Shown: positions 27,857 through 36,015 of the stretch, piece after piece
Layout: every line of letters starts with the position of its first letter
Position numbering within the stretch: the stretch's first letter is position 1
DNA from: an uncultured Sutterella sp.
GTDB lineage: Bacteria; Pseudomonadota; Gammaproteobacteria; Burkholderiales; Burkholderiaceae_F
Reading direction: 5' to 3'
Assembly (NCBI GenBank): GCA_905194315.1
Contig: CAJJRX010000009.1
Span: 6,626-70,625 of the forward strand
Length of the DNA: 64,000 nucleotides
Translations under genes and position numbers: made by a program
Notes under the pieces: generated by a model
What the model was told of the DNA's origin: nothing
Database searches by the model: none
The model's input: only the letters and a program-made list of their open reading frames with translations

Positions 27857-28351
27857 TCAGCCTGCGAGCGTTTTCAACGCCTCTCCCTCAACACGGCAGA
27901 TGCGCCAGTCGGGCAGAACCTGTGCGCCCATGCGTTCATAAAAATCGATAGCGGGCTGATTCCAGTCAAGCACCACCCAGTCAAAACGGCCGCATCCGAG
28001 ACGGACCGCCTCAGCCGCAAGATACTTGATCAGCGCCTTGCCGTAACCTTTGCCGCGTGCATCCTCACGCACATAGAGATCCTCGAGGTAAAGACCGCGA
28101 CGGGTAAGGAAGGTCGAGAAATTGAAGAAGTACAGGGCAAAACCCACCGCGCGCTCTGCGCCGTCTTCACCGGTTTCCCAGGCTAGTACACAGCGGATCA
28201 CCGGATTCTCGCCAAAGAGCTCCTTTTCGAGCAGCTCCACACTGGCGTGGCACTGATCCTCAAGTTTTTCGTATCGGGCCAGCGCAAAAATCAGTTCACG
28301 GATAGCAGCGCAGTCCTCGGGACGCGCGGGACGGATTGCAATCTGCGGCAT
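27857..28351 (-). CDS. GNAT family N-acetyltransferase
   Basis: The 164-residue protein has the acetyl-CoA binding core LYLEDLYVREDARGKGYGKALIKYL (R/Q-x-x-G-x-G/A at RGKGYG) and the downstream VVLDWNQPAIDFYERMGAQ. The N-terminus IAIRPARPEDCAAIRELIFALARYEKLED resembles diamine (spermidine/spermine-type) acetyltransferases, but the substrate is not certain. The ATG at 28351 has AGGAG upstream. It follows the LysE-type gene by 29 bases on the same strand, so the pair may be an operon. Confidence 0.85.
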   Translation of the reverse strand: MPQIAIRPARPEDCAAIRELIFALARYEKLEDQCHASVELLEKELFGENPVIRCVLAWETGEDGAERAVGFALYFFNFSTFLTRRGLYLEDLYVREDARGKGYGKALIKYLAAEAVRLGCGRFDWVVLDWNQPAIDFYERMGAQVLPDWRICRVEGEALKTLAG

Positions 28352-28380
28352 TTTCGTTTGACTCCTGAAAAAAACGGGCG

Positions 28381-29055
28381 TTACGCCATAACATCCAGCC
28401 ATACGGATCGTAGCACCATTGCGGCAAGAAGAATAAAGAGGCTGCCGCCGAGACGGTAGATGAGCTGTGTCATGGTTCTGCTTTTGAGCAGCACACGGTA
28501 GTGCGAGGTCACCAGACTGTAGCCGGTGTGAATGGCAAGCACCAGCGCAAAATACGTGAAGGTGAGAATGCAGAACTGCGGCACGTAAGGCAGTGCCGTG
28601 TCAATAAACTGCGGAAACAGCGACAGGAAAAACATGATCAGCAGCGGATTGGTCATCTGCAGCGTGATGCCTTCCATGAAAAAAGGAAACGGGCGGATCG
28701 CATTCGGGTCGTTTCTGTCGACGGGCTGATGATCCTTTTCCTTTTTCTTGATCACCGCATCGAGATCCATCGCCTGCACACGGAAATTTTTAATGCCCAG
28801 CCATACCATGTACATGGCACCGATGATACGCATCGCGTTGTAGGCAGCTGGAGAGTTGGAAAGGAGAATACCGAGGCTCGTCGCGGAAAAGAGCCCCATG
28901 ATGATGGTTCCGGTCGCTGTTCCCATGATGGTCCACTTTGCCCCGGTATAACCGTAACGGACGGACTTCATCAGTGTCATCAGCACACCCGGACCGGGCG
29001 TTGCCACCGTGGTCGAGGCGGTCAGCAGGAACAGCCAAAAAAGCGATTGATTCAT
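28381..29055 (-). CDS. LysE/RhtB family amino-acid exporter
   Basis: The 224-residue membrane protein has about six hydrophobic segments. The family motif is seen as TPGPGVLMTLMKSVRYGY near the N-terminus and later GITLQMTNPLLIMFFLSLFPQF. The family exports amino acids such as lysine, threonine or homoserine lactone; the substrate here is unknown. Start chosen at MNQSLFWLFLL (29055), which puts the first helix at the N-terminus. It lies directly downstream of the 4.5S RNA gene and upstream of the GNAT gene. Confidence 0.88.
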   Translation of the reverse strand: MNQSLFWLFLLTASTTVATPGPGVLMTLMKSVRYGYTGAKWTIMGTATGTIIMGLFSATSLGILLSNSPAAYNAMRIIGAMYMVWLGIKNFRVQAMDLDAVIKKKEKDHQPVDRNDPNAIRPFPFFMEGITLQMTNPLLIMFFLSLFPQFIDTALPYVPQFCILTFTYFALVLAIHTGYSLVTSHYRVLLKSRTMTQLIYRLGGSLFILLAAMVLRSVWLDVMA

Positions 29056-29110
29056 AGCAGTGTTGGCCTGAGGTCGAGGTTGCCGCTCTCCTCTCTCCAG
29101 AGAGATCAGC

Positions 29111-29217
29111 AAAAATGGCGAGCCTTATCCTCGGCACTACTGTACACCAGTATGGCTGCTTCGTTCCCGACCTGACCAGGTTCCTGGGGACAGCATGCGA
29201 GGGGACCCGCCAAGGCT
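29111..29217 (-). ncRNA. ffs: 4.5S RNA (signal recognition particle RNA)
   Basis: The minus strand carries the conserved SRP domain IV: CCTGGTCAGGTCGGGAACGA followed by AGCAGCC, matching the E. coli 4.5S core with a minor tip change. The ends GCCTT (5') and AAGGC (3') pair, and a T-run (ATTTTT) follows. Length is about 107 nucleotides, typical for proteobacteria. It binds Ffh and targets membrane proteins. Proximity of ffs to dnaX is known in several proteobacteria. Confidence 0.93.
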
Positions 29218-29222
29218 TAATA

Positions 29223-29249
29223 ATATAGGATCCGGCACGTTTTTGCAAA
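29223..29249 (-). promoter_or_regulatory. Promoter of the 4.5S RNA gene
   Basis: On the minus strand TTGCAA lies at 29249-29244 and TATATT at 29228-29223, 15 bases apart (16 if TTTGCA is taken). The predicted start is six to seven bases further on, at the first base of the RNA. Confidence 0.6.
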
Positions 29250-29724
29250 AACCCGCCCGAAGGTGCCGCGACGCACGCGGCGCACCGGCAGAATGTGTCC
29301 GGCAAAAAATGTGTGTTGCAAACTGTTTCTCCGGGAAACTTCCGAAATTCAGTCTCTCCGGCTGCGGCACTAGCCTTTTGAGGCGAAAACCCCGTTTCCG
29401 GTTTTTCCGGAAAATACGCCGTATACCCGCCCCGGCTGCACACATGTGTGCAAAACCTGCCCAACAAATTGTTTCATTACCTCTTTTTTAATTTGGTCAA
29501 CAGTGCTAGTATTACCCCATCACAGTTAACCGCCACCCGTTTTTCTTGAACGGACTCTCAAACCAATCGCGGTTAACCATCCTGAGCATCTCCGGATTGC
29601 TTTCTGTTTGGATATCATCCCTTTCTATCGCAGCTTTGCGCGTACCCCTTCTCTGACCTGCCACAAGCCGGTCTGAGACAGCCGGGTCATGTGCAAAACA
29701 GCCTTATCTCCAATGGAGTGAAAA
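29250..29724. other. Region between the 4.5S RNA promoter and trxA
   Basis: About 475 bases with no gene that I can support. It must hold the trxA promoter; the stretch TTTAAT-17-TATTAC near 29490-29520 is a weak candidate. GTTAACC appears twice (near 29525 and 29572). The ribosome site of trxA (GGAG) is at 29715-29718. Confidence 0.4.
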
Positions 29725-30048
29725 ATGAGTGATCTTTTCCAAGTCACTGACGAAAATTTTGACGAAGTCGTTCTCAAGTCGGAACTGCCCGTGGTTGTTG
29801 ATTTCTGGGCGCCCTGGTGCGGTCCCTGCCGCATGATGACCCCGCGTGTCGAGCAGGCTGCCGCCCAGCTCGAAGGCAAGGTCAAGTTTGTTGCCTACAA
29901 CTGCGACAACAGCTCCGGCATCGCCGTCGAACTCGGCATTCAGAGCATCCCCACCCTTGTGATCTACAAGGGCGGCCGCCCTGTGGACCGTCGTGTCGGC
30001 CTGCTTGACGCTGCCGCGCTCAACGACTTTATCTCCAGCAATATGTAA
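29725..30048 (+). CDS. trxA: Thioredoxin
   Basis: TrxA is the general cytoplasmic disulfide reductant, recharged by TrxB. The 107-residue protein has the standard active site FWAPWCGPCRMMTP (CGPC, about residues 32-35) and the cis-proline loop SIPTLVIYKGG. Length is typical. trxA followed by rho is a conserved pair, also in E. coli. A 14-bp perfect hairpin separates them here. Confidence 0.96.
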   Translation: MSDLFQVTDENFDEVVLKSELPVVVDFWAPWCGPCRMMTPRVEQAAAQLEGKVKFVAYNCDNSSGIAVELGIQSIPTLVIYKGGRPVDRRVGLLDAAALNDFISSNM

Positions 30049-30053
30049 TCGCA

Positions 30054-30087
30054 CGGATGCCGGTTCCCCCTGCGGAACCGGCATCCG
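30054..30087 (+). repeat. Perfect 14-bp hairpin between trxA and rho
   Basis: CGGATGCCGGTTCC (30054-30067) pairs perfectly with GGAACCGGCATCCG (30074-30087) over a six-base loop. No T-run follows directly, although TTTTTATTTT comes 15 bases later. It begins five bases after the trxA stop. It may be a 3' stabiliser of trxA mRNA or part of a rho leader control. Confidence 0.8.
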
Positions 30088-30200
30088 AATCAGATAACCG
30101 ATTTTTATTTTCACTGCCCGGGCCGGATCTGTCAGACCGGCTGATAGCTCCACGCAGAACCCGCTCTGGCACTGCACCCTCCATACACCCTTTACCTCCT

Positions 30201-31457
30201 ATGCATCTTTCAGACCTCAAATCGTTGCACATTTCCGAGCTGCTGGACATGGCTTACGCGTTAGAGATTGACAACGCTCAGCGTATGCGCAAGCAGGAAC
30301 TCATGTTCGCCATCCTTAAAAAGAAAGCAAAAAGCGGAGAGCAGATCTTCGGCGACGGTACGCTCGAAGTGCTGCCCGACGGGTTCGGCTTCCTTCGCAG
30401 TCCCGACACCTCCTATCTGGCAAGCACGGACGACATTTACATCTCGCCGTCCCAGATCCGCCGCTTCAACCTGCACACCGGCGACTCGATTGAAGGGGAA
30501 GTGCGCACACCGAAAGATGGGGAGCGCTATTTTGCACTCGTGCGTGTGGACTCCGTCAACGGCCTTCCGCCCGAGAGCGTCAAGCACCGCATGCTCTTTG
30601 AAAACCTCACTCCGCTCTTTCCGGATGAACCGCTTGTGCTTGAACGCGACATGCGCGGGGATGAAAACATCACGGGCCGTATCATCGACATGATCGCCCC
30701 TATCGGTAAAGGTCAGCGTGCCCTTCTCGTGGCACCGCCGAAATCCGGTAAAACCGTGCTCATGCAGCACATCGCCCACGCCATTACCACCAACCACCCC
30801 GACTGCACCCTCTTTGTGCTGCTCATCGACGAACGTCCGGAAGAAGTGACTGAAATGCAGCGCTCGGTCAAGGGCGAAGTGGTTGCCTCCACCTTTGACG
30901 AACCCGCCGCCCGCCATGTGCAGGTCGCCGAAATGGTGATTGAAAAAGCCAAGCGCCTTGCTGAGAGCAAGCGTGACGTTGTGATTCTGCTTGACTCCAT
31001 TACGCGTCTTGCCCGCGCCTACAACACCGTGATTCCCTCTTCGGGCAAGGTGCTCACCGGCGGTGTGGATGCCAACGCGCTGCAGCGTCCCAAGCGCATT
31101 TTCGGTGCCGCCCGTAACCTCGAGGAAGGCGGCTCTCTGACGATCATCGGTACAGCGCTTGTTGATACCGGTTCGCGTATGGACGACGTGATCTATGAAG
31201 AATTCAAGGGTACCGGCAATAACGAAATTCATCTCGAACGCCGCCTTGCTGAAAAGCGCGTCTACCCTGCCATTAACCTCAACCGCTCCGGCACCCGCCG
31301 TGAAGAGCTGCTTCTCAAGCCTGATGTCCTTCAGAAGGTCTGGATTCTGCGCAAGTTCCTCTATGACATGGATGAACTCGAAGCCATGGAATTCCTGCTC
31401 GACAAGATGAAGCAGACGAAGAACAACGACGAGTTCTTCGAGCTGATGAAGCGCTAA
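30201..31457 (+). CDS. rho: Transcription termination factor Rho
   Basis: Rho is the hexameric RNA helicase that ends transcription of untranslated RNA. The 418-residue product starts at MHLSDLKSLHISELLDMA. It has the RNA-binding cold-shock-like domain (LEVLPDGFGFLRSPD), Walker A APPKSGKT, Walker B VVILLDSITRLARAYN, and the Q/R-loops (near the GVDANALQRPKRIFGAARN region). No good ribosome site precedes the ATG, which is preceded by a 152-base leader after trxA; rho is autoregulated in other bacteria. Confidence 0.97.
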   Translation: MHLSDLKSLHISELLDMAYALEIDNAQRMRKQELMFAILKKKAKSGEQIFGDGTLEVLPDGFGFLRSPDTSYLASTDDIYISPSQIRRFNLHTGDSIEGEVRTPKDGERYFALVRVDSVNGLPPESVKHRMLFENLTPLFPDEPLVLERDMRGDENITGRIIDMIAPIGKGQRALLVAPPKSGKTVLMQHIAHAITTNHPDCTLFVLLIDERPEEVTEMQRSVKGEVVASTFDEPAARHVQVAEMVIEKAKRLAESKRDVVILLDSITRLARAYNTVIPSSGKVLTGGVDANALQRPKRIFGAARNLEEGGSLTIIGTALVDTGSRMDDVIYEEFKGTGNNEIHLERRLAEKRVYPAINLNRSGTRREELLLKPDVLQKVWILRKFLYDMDELEAMEFLLDKMKQTKNNDEFFELMKR

Positions 31458-31477
31458 ACGCTCAAGCCAGAAACAGT

Positions 31478-31515
31478 ACAGCCCGGAAGTGTGATGCTTC
31501 CGGGCTGTTTGTTTA
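31478..31515 (+). terminator. Terminator of rho
   Basis: ACAGCCCGGAAG (31478-31489) pairs perfectly with CTTCCGGGCTGT (31497-31508), followed by TTGTTT. It also sits at the end of the convergent hemD. Confidence 0.88.
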
Positions 31516-31538
31516 CGGGGCGGCTGCCGGCGCCGTTC

Positions 31539-32366
31539 TCAGACAAAGGCGCCTTTTGCGCGCACAGAACGCCGGCGGTCCTGACAGAAGCCGGCCACCA
31601 TGTCGGCGACCTGCGCCGTATCCGTACTCGTGACGGAAATCTTCTGGAAACCTGCTTCACGCAGACGGCGTACGACACGCGGATGCAGTGTGATCACCTC
31701 ACCCTTTGTCGCCCACTCCAGTGCACCTTCCACCGAATGCAGCGCGAGCACCATCGCATCCACCGCGTCAGTCGAGGTGATGTACATCACAGGCGGCTCG
31801 TAGGTTGAAATGGCGTTCTGGAGCTGTCGCTGCTGCCAGACACCGAGTTCAAGCGGAACACGCACATACGCGCACATTGTCACCACATCCGAGCCGATAC
31901 TCTTGAACTGCCGGGGCAGCCACTCACGTCCGGTCTGACCGCGAAGCACTAGCACACGTGAGGGCGCACCGCGCTTTTTCACCAGCTCCCAGAGCGCTTC
32001 ACTGCCGGAGTGTTCCGCATCACCCTCGGGAGCAAGCACATTGGCGTTTTCGCCAAAGGCGGTACGGATCGCCCGGGCGGTCCCCTCACCCACGGTGGCA
32101 AGCACAACGTGAGCGGGCCACTCATCGACCCAGTGAGCAACAGCAGTCACCGCCGAGGGACTCGGCAGCACAACCATCTCCACGTCATCGAGATTTTTCA
32201 GACGCGCTTCGAGCGCCTGCTGTTCCTCGGCAGAAGGGAGTTCAATTTTGAATGCGGGCCAGCGCCAGATTTCGGTTTCCGCCAGACGCCGCTCTTCAAT
32301 GGCATCGGCCAGCTGATTATTGGCCTCACCGGGTCGCGTCAGAATAATGGGAATGATTGGAGACAT
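31539..32366 (-). CDS. hemD: Uroporphyrinogen-III synthase
   Basis: HemD closes hydroxymethylbilane to uroporphyrinogen III for haem and sirohaem. Sequence conservation in this family is low. Supporting features of the 275-residue product are the N-terminal ILTRPGEANNQLADAIEERR, LPSPSAVTAVAHW, the ATVGEGTARAIRTAFGENA motif, VLVLRGQTGREWLP and the ITSTDAVDAM segment. It follows hemC by 103 bases on the same strand. No hemX or hemY follows; the gene converges on rho. Confidence 0.9.
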   Translation of the reverse strand: MSPIIPIILTRPGEANNQLADAIEERRLAETEIWRWPAFKIELPSAEEQQALEARLKNLDDVEMVVLPSPSAVTAVAHWVDEWPAHVVLATVGEGTARAIRTAFGENANVLAPEGDAEHSGSEALWELVKKRGAPSRVLVLRGQTGREWLPRQFKSIGSDVVTMCAYVRVPLELGVWQQRQLQNAISTYEPPVMYITSTDAVDAMVLALHSVEGALEWATKGEVITLHPRVVRRLREAGFQKISVTSTDTAQVADMVAGFCQDRRRSVRAKGAFV

Positions 32367-32469
32367 GAAATCAAGTCCTCTTAATTTGCCGGCTGCGGGA
32401 AAGGACACACAGTCCCTTCCCGGTCAGTGAATCAGTTATCCGCCGGAGCCCTGCACTCCGGCTGTCTTT

Positions 32470-33399
32470 TTAGCCTAACACAGCCTTGAGGATATCGTCC
32501 GCACCCTGAGCACGCAGCGCGCTCACCACCTCTGCGGCGAGTTTGAGCGAATCAGCCTTCGGGCCGCGGACTTCCGCACGAATGGCCTCACCGGTGTGAT
32601 GGTTGCCCACGAGCGCACGCAGCCACAGTTCACCCCCATCGATAATGGCGTACGCGGCAAGCGGCACCTGACAGGATCCGCCGAGCGCGCGGGAGACTGC
32701 ACGTTCCGCGAGGCAGCACGCACGCGTGTCCTCATCATTGATAAAGCCAAGAAGCTCTCTGAGCTCGGGGCGACCCTCGGGAATTTCAATACCGAGTGCG
32801 CCCTGCCCCGGACTCGGTAGGCTGACCGAATCAGGAATAATCATACGGATGCGGTCTTCAAGCTCCAGGCGCTTGAGACCGGCAGCCGCCATCACGAGCG
32901 CATCGAACTGTCCCTCATCGAGCTTGCGAAGACGGGTGCCGACATTACCGCGGATGGGACGCACATCAAGGTGGGGATAATTCATGCGAAGCATCAGTTC
33001 GCGGCGCAGACTCGCCGTTCCCACAATAGCGCCCTCGGGCATTTCGTCAAGGCTCGCGTATTTCGGAGAGACAAAAGCGTCACGCGGGTCTTCACGCTCA
33101 CTCACTGCCACAAGTTCAAAACCTTCCGGGAGCTCCATCGGCACGTCCTTGAGCGAGTGCACGGCAAGATCCGCGGCACCCTGCTGCATGGCAGCCTCGA
33201 GCTCCTTCACAAACAGACCTTTGCCGCCCACTTTGGAAAGGGTCTTGTCAAGAATCTGGTCTCCCCGCGTTGTCATACCCAGCAGCTGCACGTCTAAACC
33301 AGGGTAACGTTCGCGCAAAACACGCTGAATATGAAGAGCCTGCCACATGGCGAGGGGACTTTCTCGTGTCGCAATGACACAACGCGTAAGAGTCGTCAT
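32470..33399 (-). CDS. hemC: Porphobilinogen deaminase (hydroxymethylbilane synthase)
   Basis: HemC joins four porphobilinogens. From MTTLTRCVIATRESPLAMWQ (33399) it has 309 residues. The dipyrromethane cofactor cysteine is in ALGGSCQVPLAAYA. Other signatures are TRGDQILDKTLSKVGGKGLFVKE (split here as TTRGDQILDKTL and GGKGLFVKELE), AVHSLKDVP and IRGNVGTRLRKLD. The frame is open about 74 codons upstream but without hemC-like sequence. It forms hemC-hemD, divergent from rpmE2. Confidence 0.96.
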   Translation of the reverse strand: MTTLTRCVIATRESPLAMWQALHIQRVLRERYPGLDVQLLGMTTRGDQILDKTLSKVGGKGLFVKELEAAMQQGAADLAVHSLKDVPMELPEGFELVAVSEREDPRDAFVSPKYASLDEMPEGAIVGTASLRRELMLRMNYPHLDVRPIRGNVGTRLRKLDEGQFDALVMAAAGLKRLELEDRIRMIIPDSVSLPSPGQGALGIEIPEGRPELRELLGFINDEDTRACCLAERAVSRALGGSCQVPLAAYAIIDGGELWLRALVGNHHTGEAIRAEVRGPKADSLKLAAEVVSALRAQGADDILKAVLG

Positions 33400-33804
33400 A
33401 GAAAAATCTCTTTGAAACTGAGAAAAATTAGGGTCTAACAGAGTGAGCAGAATACTCAGACAGTTATCGATTTTACCAAGGCTGACTTCTTTTTCGCTTA
33501 AGGGTTTTCCAGTGCGATGTGTCCGGGGCACGGACAGCATTTCCTCAAACGCCGGCAGTGTGTGCGTTTGAGAGACTTTCTTCCGGGCTCTGCCGGTGCG
33601 CCCGGGCAGCCGCGCCGGCACGCCTTCGGCGTGAGCGGAAAGAAATTCCCGCCATAAAGACTTGCAAGCCCTTCTGTAATCTGGGATAATTCCGCTTTCC
33701 CAGTTGGCACGTGGGCTGGCATGTCTGTTGTAAGACCCGACATTTCGGGCGAACTCGCAAGGCCGCCAGGGCGACCGACATCATAACTAGGAACCCTTTC
33801 AAAA
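33400..33804. other. Divergent promoter region hemC / rpmE2
   Basis: About 400 bases without a supported gene. The rpmE2 promoter is described separately. The part from 33690 to 33804 forms the rpmE2 leader (about 105 bases). I see no clear hemC promoter by eye. Confidence 0.5.
33662..33690 (+). promoter_or_regulatory. Promoter of rpmE2
   Basis: TTGCAA (33662-33667), a 17-base spacer and GATAAT (33685-33690) make a good sigma-70 type promoter. Transcription would start near 33697. Confidence 0.7.
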
Positions 33805-34089
33805 ATGAAAAAGAATATTCACCCTGAGTACCGTGAAGTCGCTTTCGTCGACTTGTCCATCAACAAGACCTTCATCATCCGCTCTGCTGCTCAGACGAAG
33901 GAAACGATCGAAATCGACGGCGTGACCTATCCGCTCTACAAGCTTGATACGTCCTCCGAAAGCCACCCCTTCTACACCGGTGCTCAGACGCGTATCGTTG
34001 AAGCCGGTCGTGTGGAAAAGTTCCGCGCCAAGTTCGCCGCCAAGAAGCAGGCTCTCGACGCCGCTGCCGAAGCTGCCAAGGCCAAGTAA
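33805..34089 (+). CDS. rpmE2: 50S ribosomal protein L31, type B
   Basis: The 94-residue protein has the L31 features KKNIHPEYREVAFVDLS and SSESHPFYTGAQ with a basic Lys/Ala-rich C-terminus. It has no cysteine, so it is the zinc-independent (C-minus, YkgM-like) form. In bacteria with both forms, the C-minus one is usually induced by zinc shortage through Zur; I see no clear Zur site here, and the good promoter suggests constitutive use. A terminator follows at 34142. Confidence 0.95.
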   Translation: MKKNIHPEYREVAFVDLSINKTFIIRSAAQTKETIEIDGVTYPLYKLDTSSESHPFYTGAQTRIVEAGRVEKFRAKFAAKKQALDAAAEAAKAK

Positions 34090-34141
34090 TCAGGAACGTA
34101 TTTTCCTCTGCGCGGTCGTCGAAAACGCCCGCAGATTGGCT

Positions 34142-34178
34142 AAAGGACAGTTCCCGACCCTGTCGGACTGTCCTTTTT
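34142..34178 (+). terminator. Terminator of rpmE2
   Basis: AAAGGACAGT (34142-34151) pairs perfectly with ACTGTCCTTT (34167-34176) and ends in TTTTT. Confidence 0.88.
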
Positions 34179-34227
34179 GCTGTCTATAACCCTCCTCTGC
34201 GAGGGGATGTGTTAAGGATCTGTTGTC

Positions 34228-36006
34228 GTGCTAGCCCAGCGCTCTACCACCATTAAACTGTCTCAGGAAGCCGCCGCCAAACTGCCGCGAATCGGTTTCT
34301 GGTCCCTTCTGGCCATCTTCTCTCTTGTGGGCCTTTTTGCCCAGGATCTGTGGACGCCGCGTGACATTGACAGTTTTGGTGATGCATGGCTGCTCGCACA
34401 GCAGCCGCTGAGCGCGTGGCTGACACCCTCGGCCTACGGGGAGTCGCTCACCCGTACCGGTCCGCTGACCATCTGGCTGACTGCTGTGCTGATGAAAACA
34501 CTCGGCGAGCAGGGATTCGGACTGATTTCCGAGGTCTCCTGTCTGCGTCTGGCTGCCGTTTTCTGGTTTACGCTCACCACCTTTGCCATCTGGGAGAGTG
34601 CCTACCGCCTCGCCCGCCGTCCTGAAGCCCAGCCGATCGCCTTCGCATTCGGCGGCGAAGCCAAGCCCAGAGATTTTGCCCGCTCCATTGCCGACTGTGC
34701 GGTTCTGCTCTTTGTGGCCACCTTCGGCATTCTCACGCGCCAGCATGAGGCGGTGCCTGACACGGCGCTGCTCAGTATTGCCGCGCTCAATCTGCTCGGT
34801 CTCACCTACACGATCCGCCGCCCGCTTCTCGGGTGCGTGCTTACGGGGATGACTGTTTGCGCCTCCATTCTGGCCTCGACGCTTTTCGCCGGGGTCTGGC
34901 TTCTGGCGCAATCCGTGATTGTCGTGAGCACACTCACCAACCGGCCCCGCAAACGCGATGTGTGTCTGGTGGTGTTAGTACTCACTGCCGGTCTGAGTTT
35001 CTGTCTCTGGCCGCTGCTTTCCTGGATGGCTGACGCCGGCCGTGCCGCCGACTGGTTCTCTGAGTGGGCACTCACTCAGACGGATTATTTCGGTCCCGCG
35101 GGGCTGAGCACCTATCTCTGGTTTGCGAAGCATTCGCTCTGGTTCCTGCTGCCCATCTGGCCGCTGGTGGTCATGGGGCTGGTGCGCTGGGGCAAGCGCC
35201 TCACGCAGCCGTTTCTCTTCCTGCCGGTGGTGGTGTTTGCTGTGACGCTGCTTGGCGTGATCTTCTCCTCGCGTCAGTCAACCGACAGCGTATTCCTTGC
35301 CTGTCTGCCTGCACTGGCGGTGTTCGCCGCCTTCAGTCTGCTCACCATCAAACAGGGCTGGGAAAACACCCTTGACTGGTTCGGACTGACCATTTTCACA
35401 CTGGCCGGCCTGACCATCTGGCTTTACTGGATTGCCTGGCTCACCGGTATTCCGCCTAAAATGCACCAGTCGATTGTGCACCTGGCGCCGACCGTGCGAC
35501 CGGCCTTTGACACAGGCCTTATCCTCGCACTGGCGATGACTGTCTGCTGGGCGGCTCTGCTTGTATGGCGTCTGACTCACCGTCCTGTCGCCATCTGGCG
35601 CGGTCCCTGGATTAATGCAGCCGGGATGACTTTCGTGGTTGTGGCCGGTTTCGGGCTCTTCAGCACGGCCACCACCGAATACCGTTCACTCTCGCATGTG
35701 GCCGGTACCCTTGACAATCTGATTGTGCGCAGCGGCTGGAATGCCGGCGACTGCGTGCAGCCTGTCAGAATTTCGCCCGAAACGGTGGCGGTACTGCGCT
35801 ACCACGGCGGCACTCCGCTGCAGTCACTCAGCAATGACGCCGCCTGCCGCTTTGTCATGCTTAAACTGAGTCCCTCGGAAAAGGCGAAGGTTGCCGGTTT
35901 CGCGCCGTCCGCGGGCAGAAACAGCTCCGGGAATGCGTTTACTGTGATTGAACGCAGCGAGTTTAATCAGTCGCAACCTTCTCTTGTTAATCGTTATACG
36001 CCGTAA
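34228..36006 (+). CDS. Polytopic membrane protein, ArnT/PMT-like (GT39-type) glycosyltransferase candidate
   Basis: A 592-residue protein with about 11-12 hydrophobic segments. Start is a GTG at 34228 with AAGGA nine bases upstream. The first periplasmic loop after helix 1 reads LFAQDLWTPRDIDSFGDAWL, resembling the acidic metal/donor loop of GT-C transferases such as ArnT; a second loop with RPEAQPIAFAFGG and RQHEAVPDTALL follows. The C-terminal ~100 residues form a soluble domain (SGWNAGDCVQPVRISPETVA). The donor and acceptor are unknown. It is followed nine bases later by a MATE transporter gene, so the two are likely co-transcribed. Confidence 0.65.
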   Translation: MLAQRSTTIKLSQEAAAKLPRIGFWSLLAIFSLVGLFAQDLWTPRDIDSFGDAWLLAQQPLSAWLTPSAYGESLTRTGPLTIWLTAVLMKTLGEQGFGLISEVSCLRLAAVFWFTLTTFAIWESAYRLARRPEAQPIAFAFGGEAKPRDFARSIADCAVLLFVATFGILTRQHEAVPDTALLSIAALNLLGLTYTIRRPLLGCVLTGMTVCASILASTLFAGVWLLAQSVIVVSTLTNRPRKRDVCLVVLVLTAGLSFCLWPLLSWMADAGRAADWFSEWALTQTDYFGPAGLSTYLWFAKHSLWFLLPIWPLVVMGLVRWGKRLTQPFLFLPVVVFAVTLLGVIFSSRQSTDSVFLACLPALAVFAAFSLLTIKQGWENTLDWFGLTIFTLAGLTIWLYWIAWLTGIPPKMHQSIVHLAPTVRPAFDTGLILALAMTVCWAALLVWRLTHRPVAIWRGPWINAAGMTFVVVAGFGLFSTATTEYRSLSHVAGTLDNLIVRSGWNAGDCVQPVRISPETVAVLRYHGGTPLQSLSNDAACRFVMLKLSPSEKAKVAGFAPSAGRNSSGNAFTVIERSEFNQSQPSLVNRYTP

Positions 36007-36015
36007 GGTGTTTTT

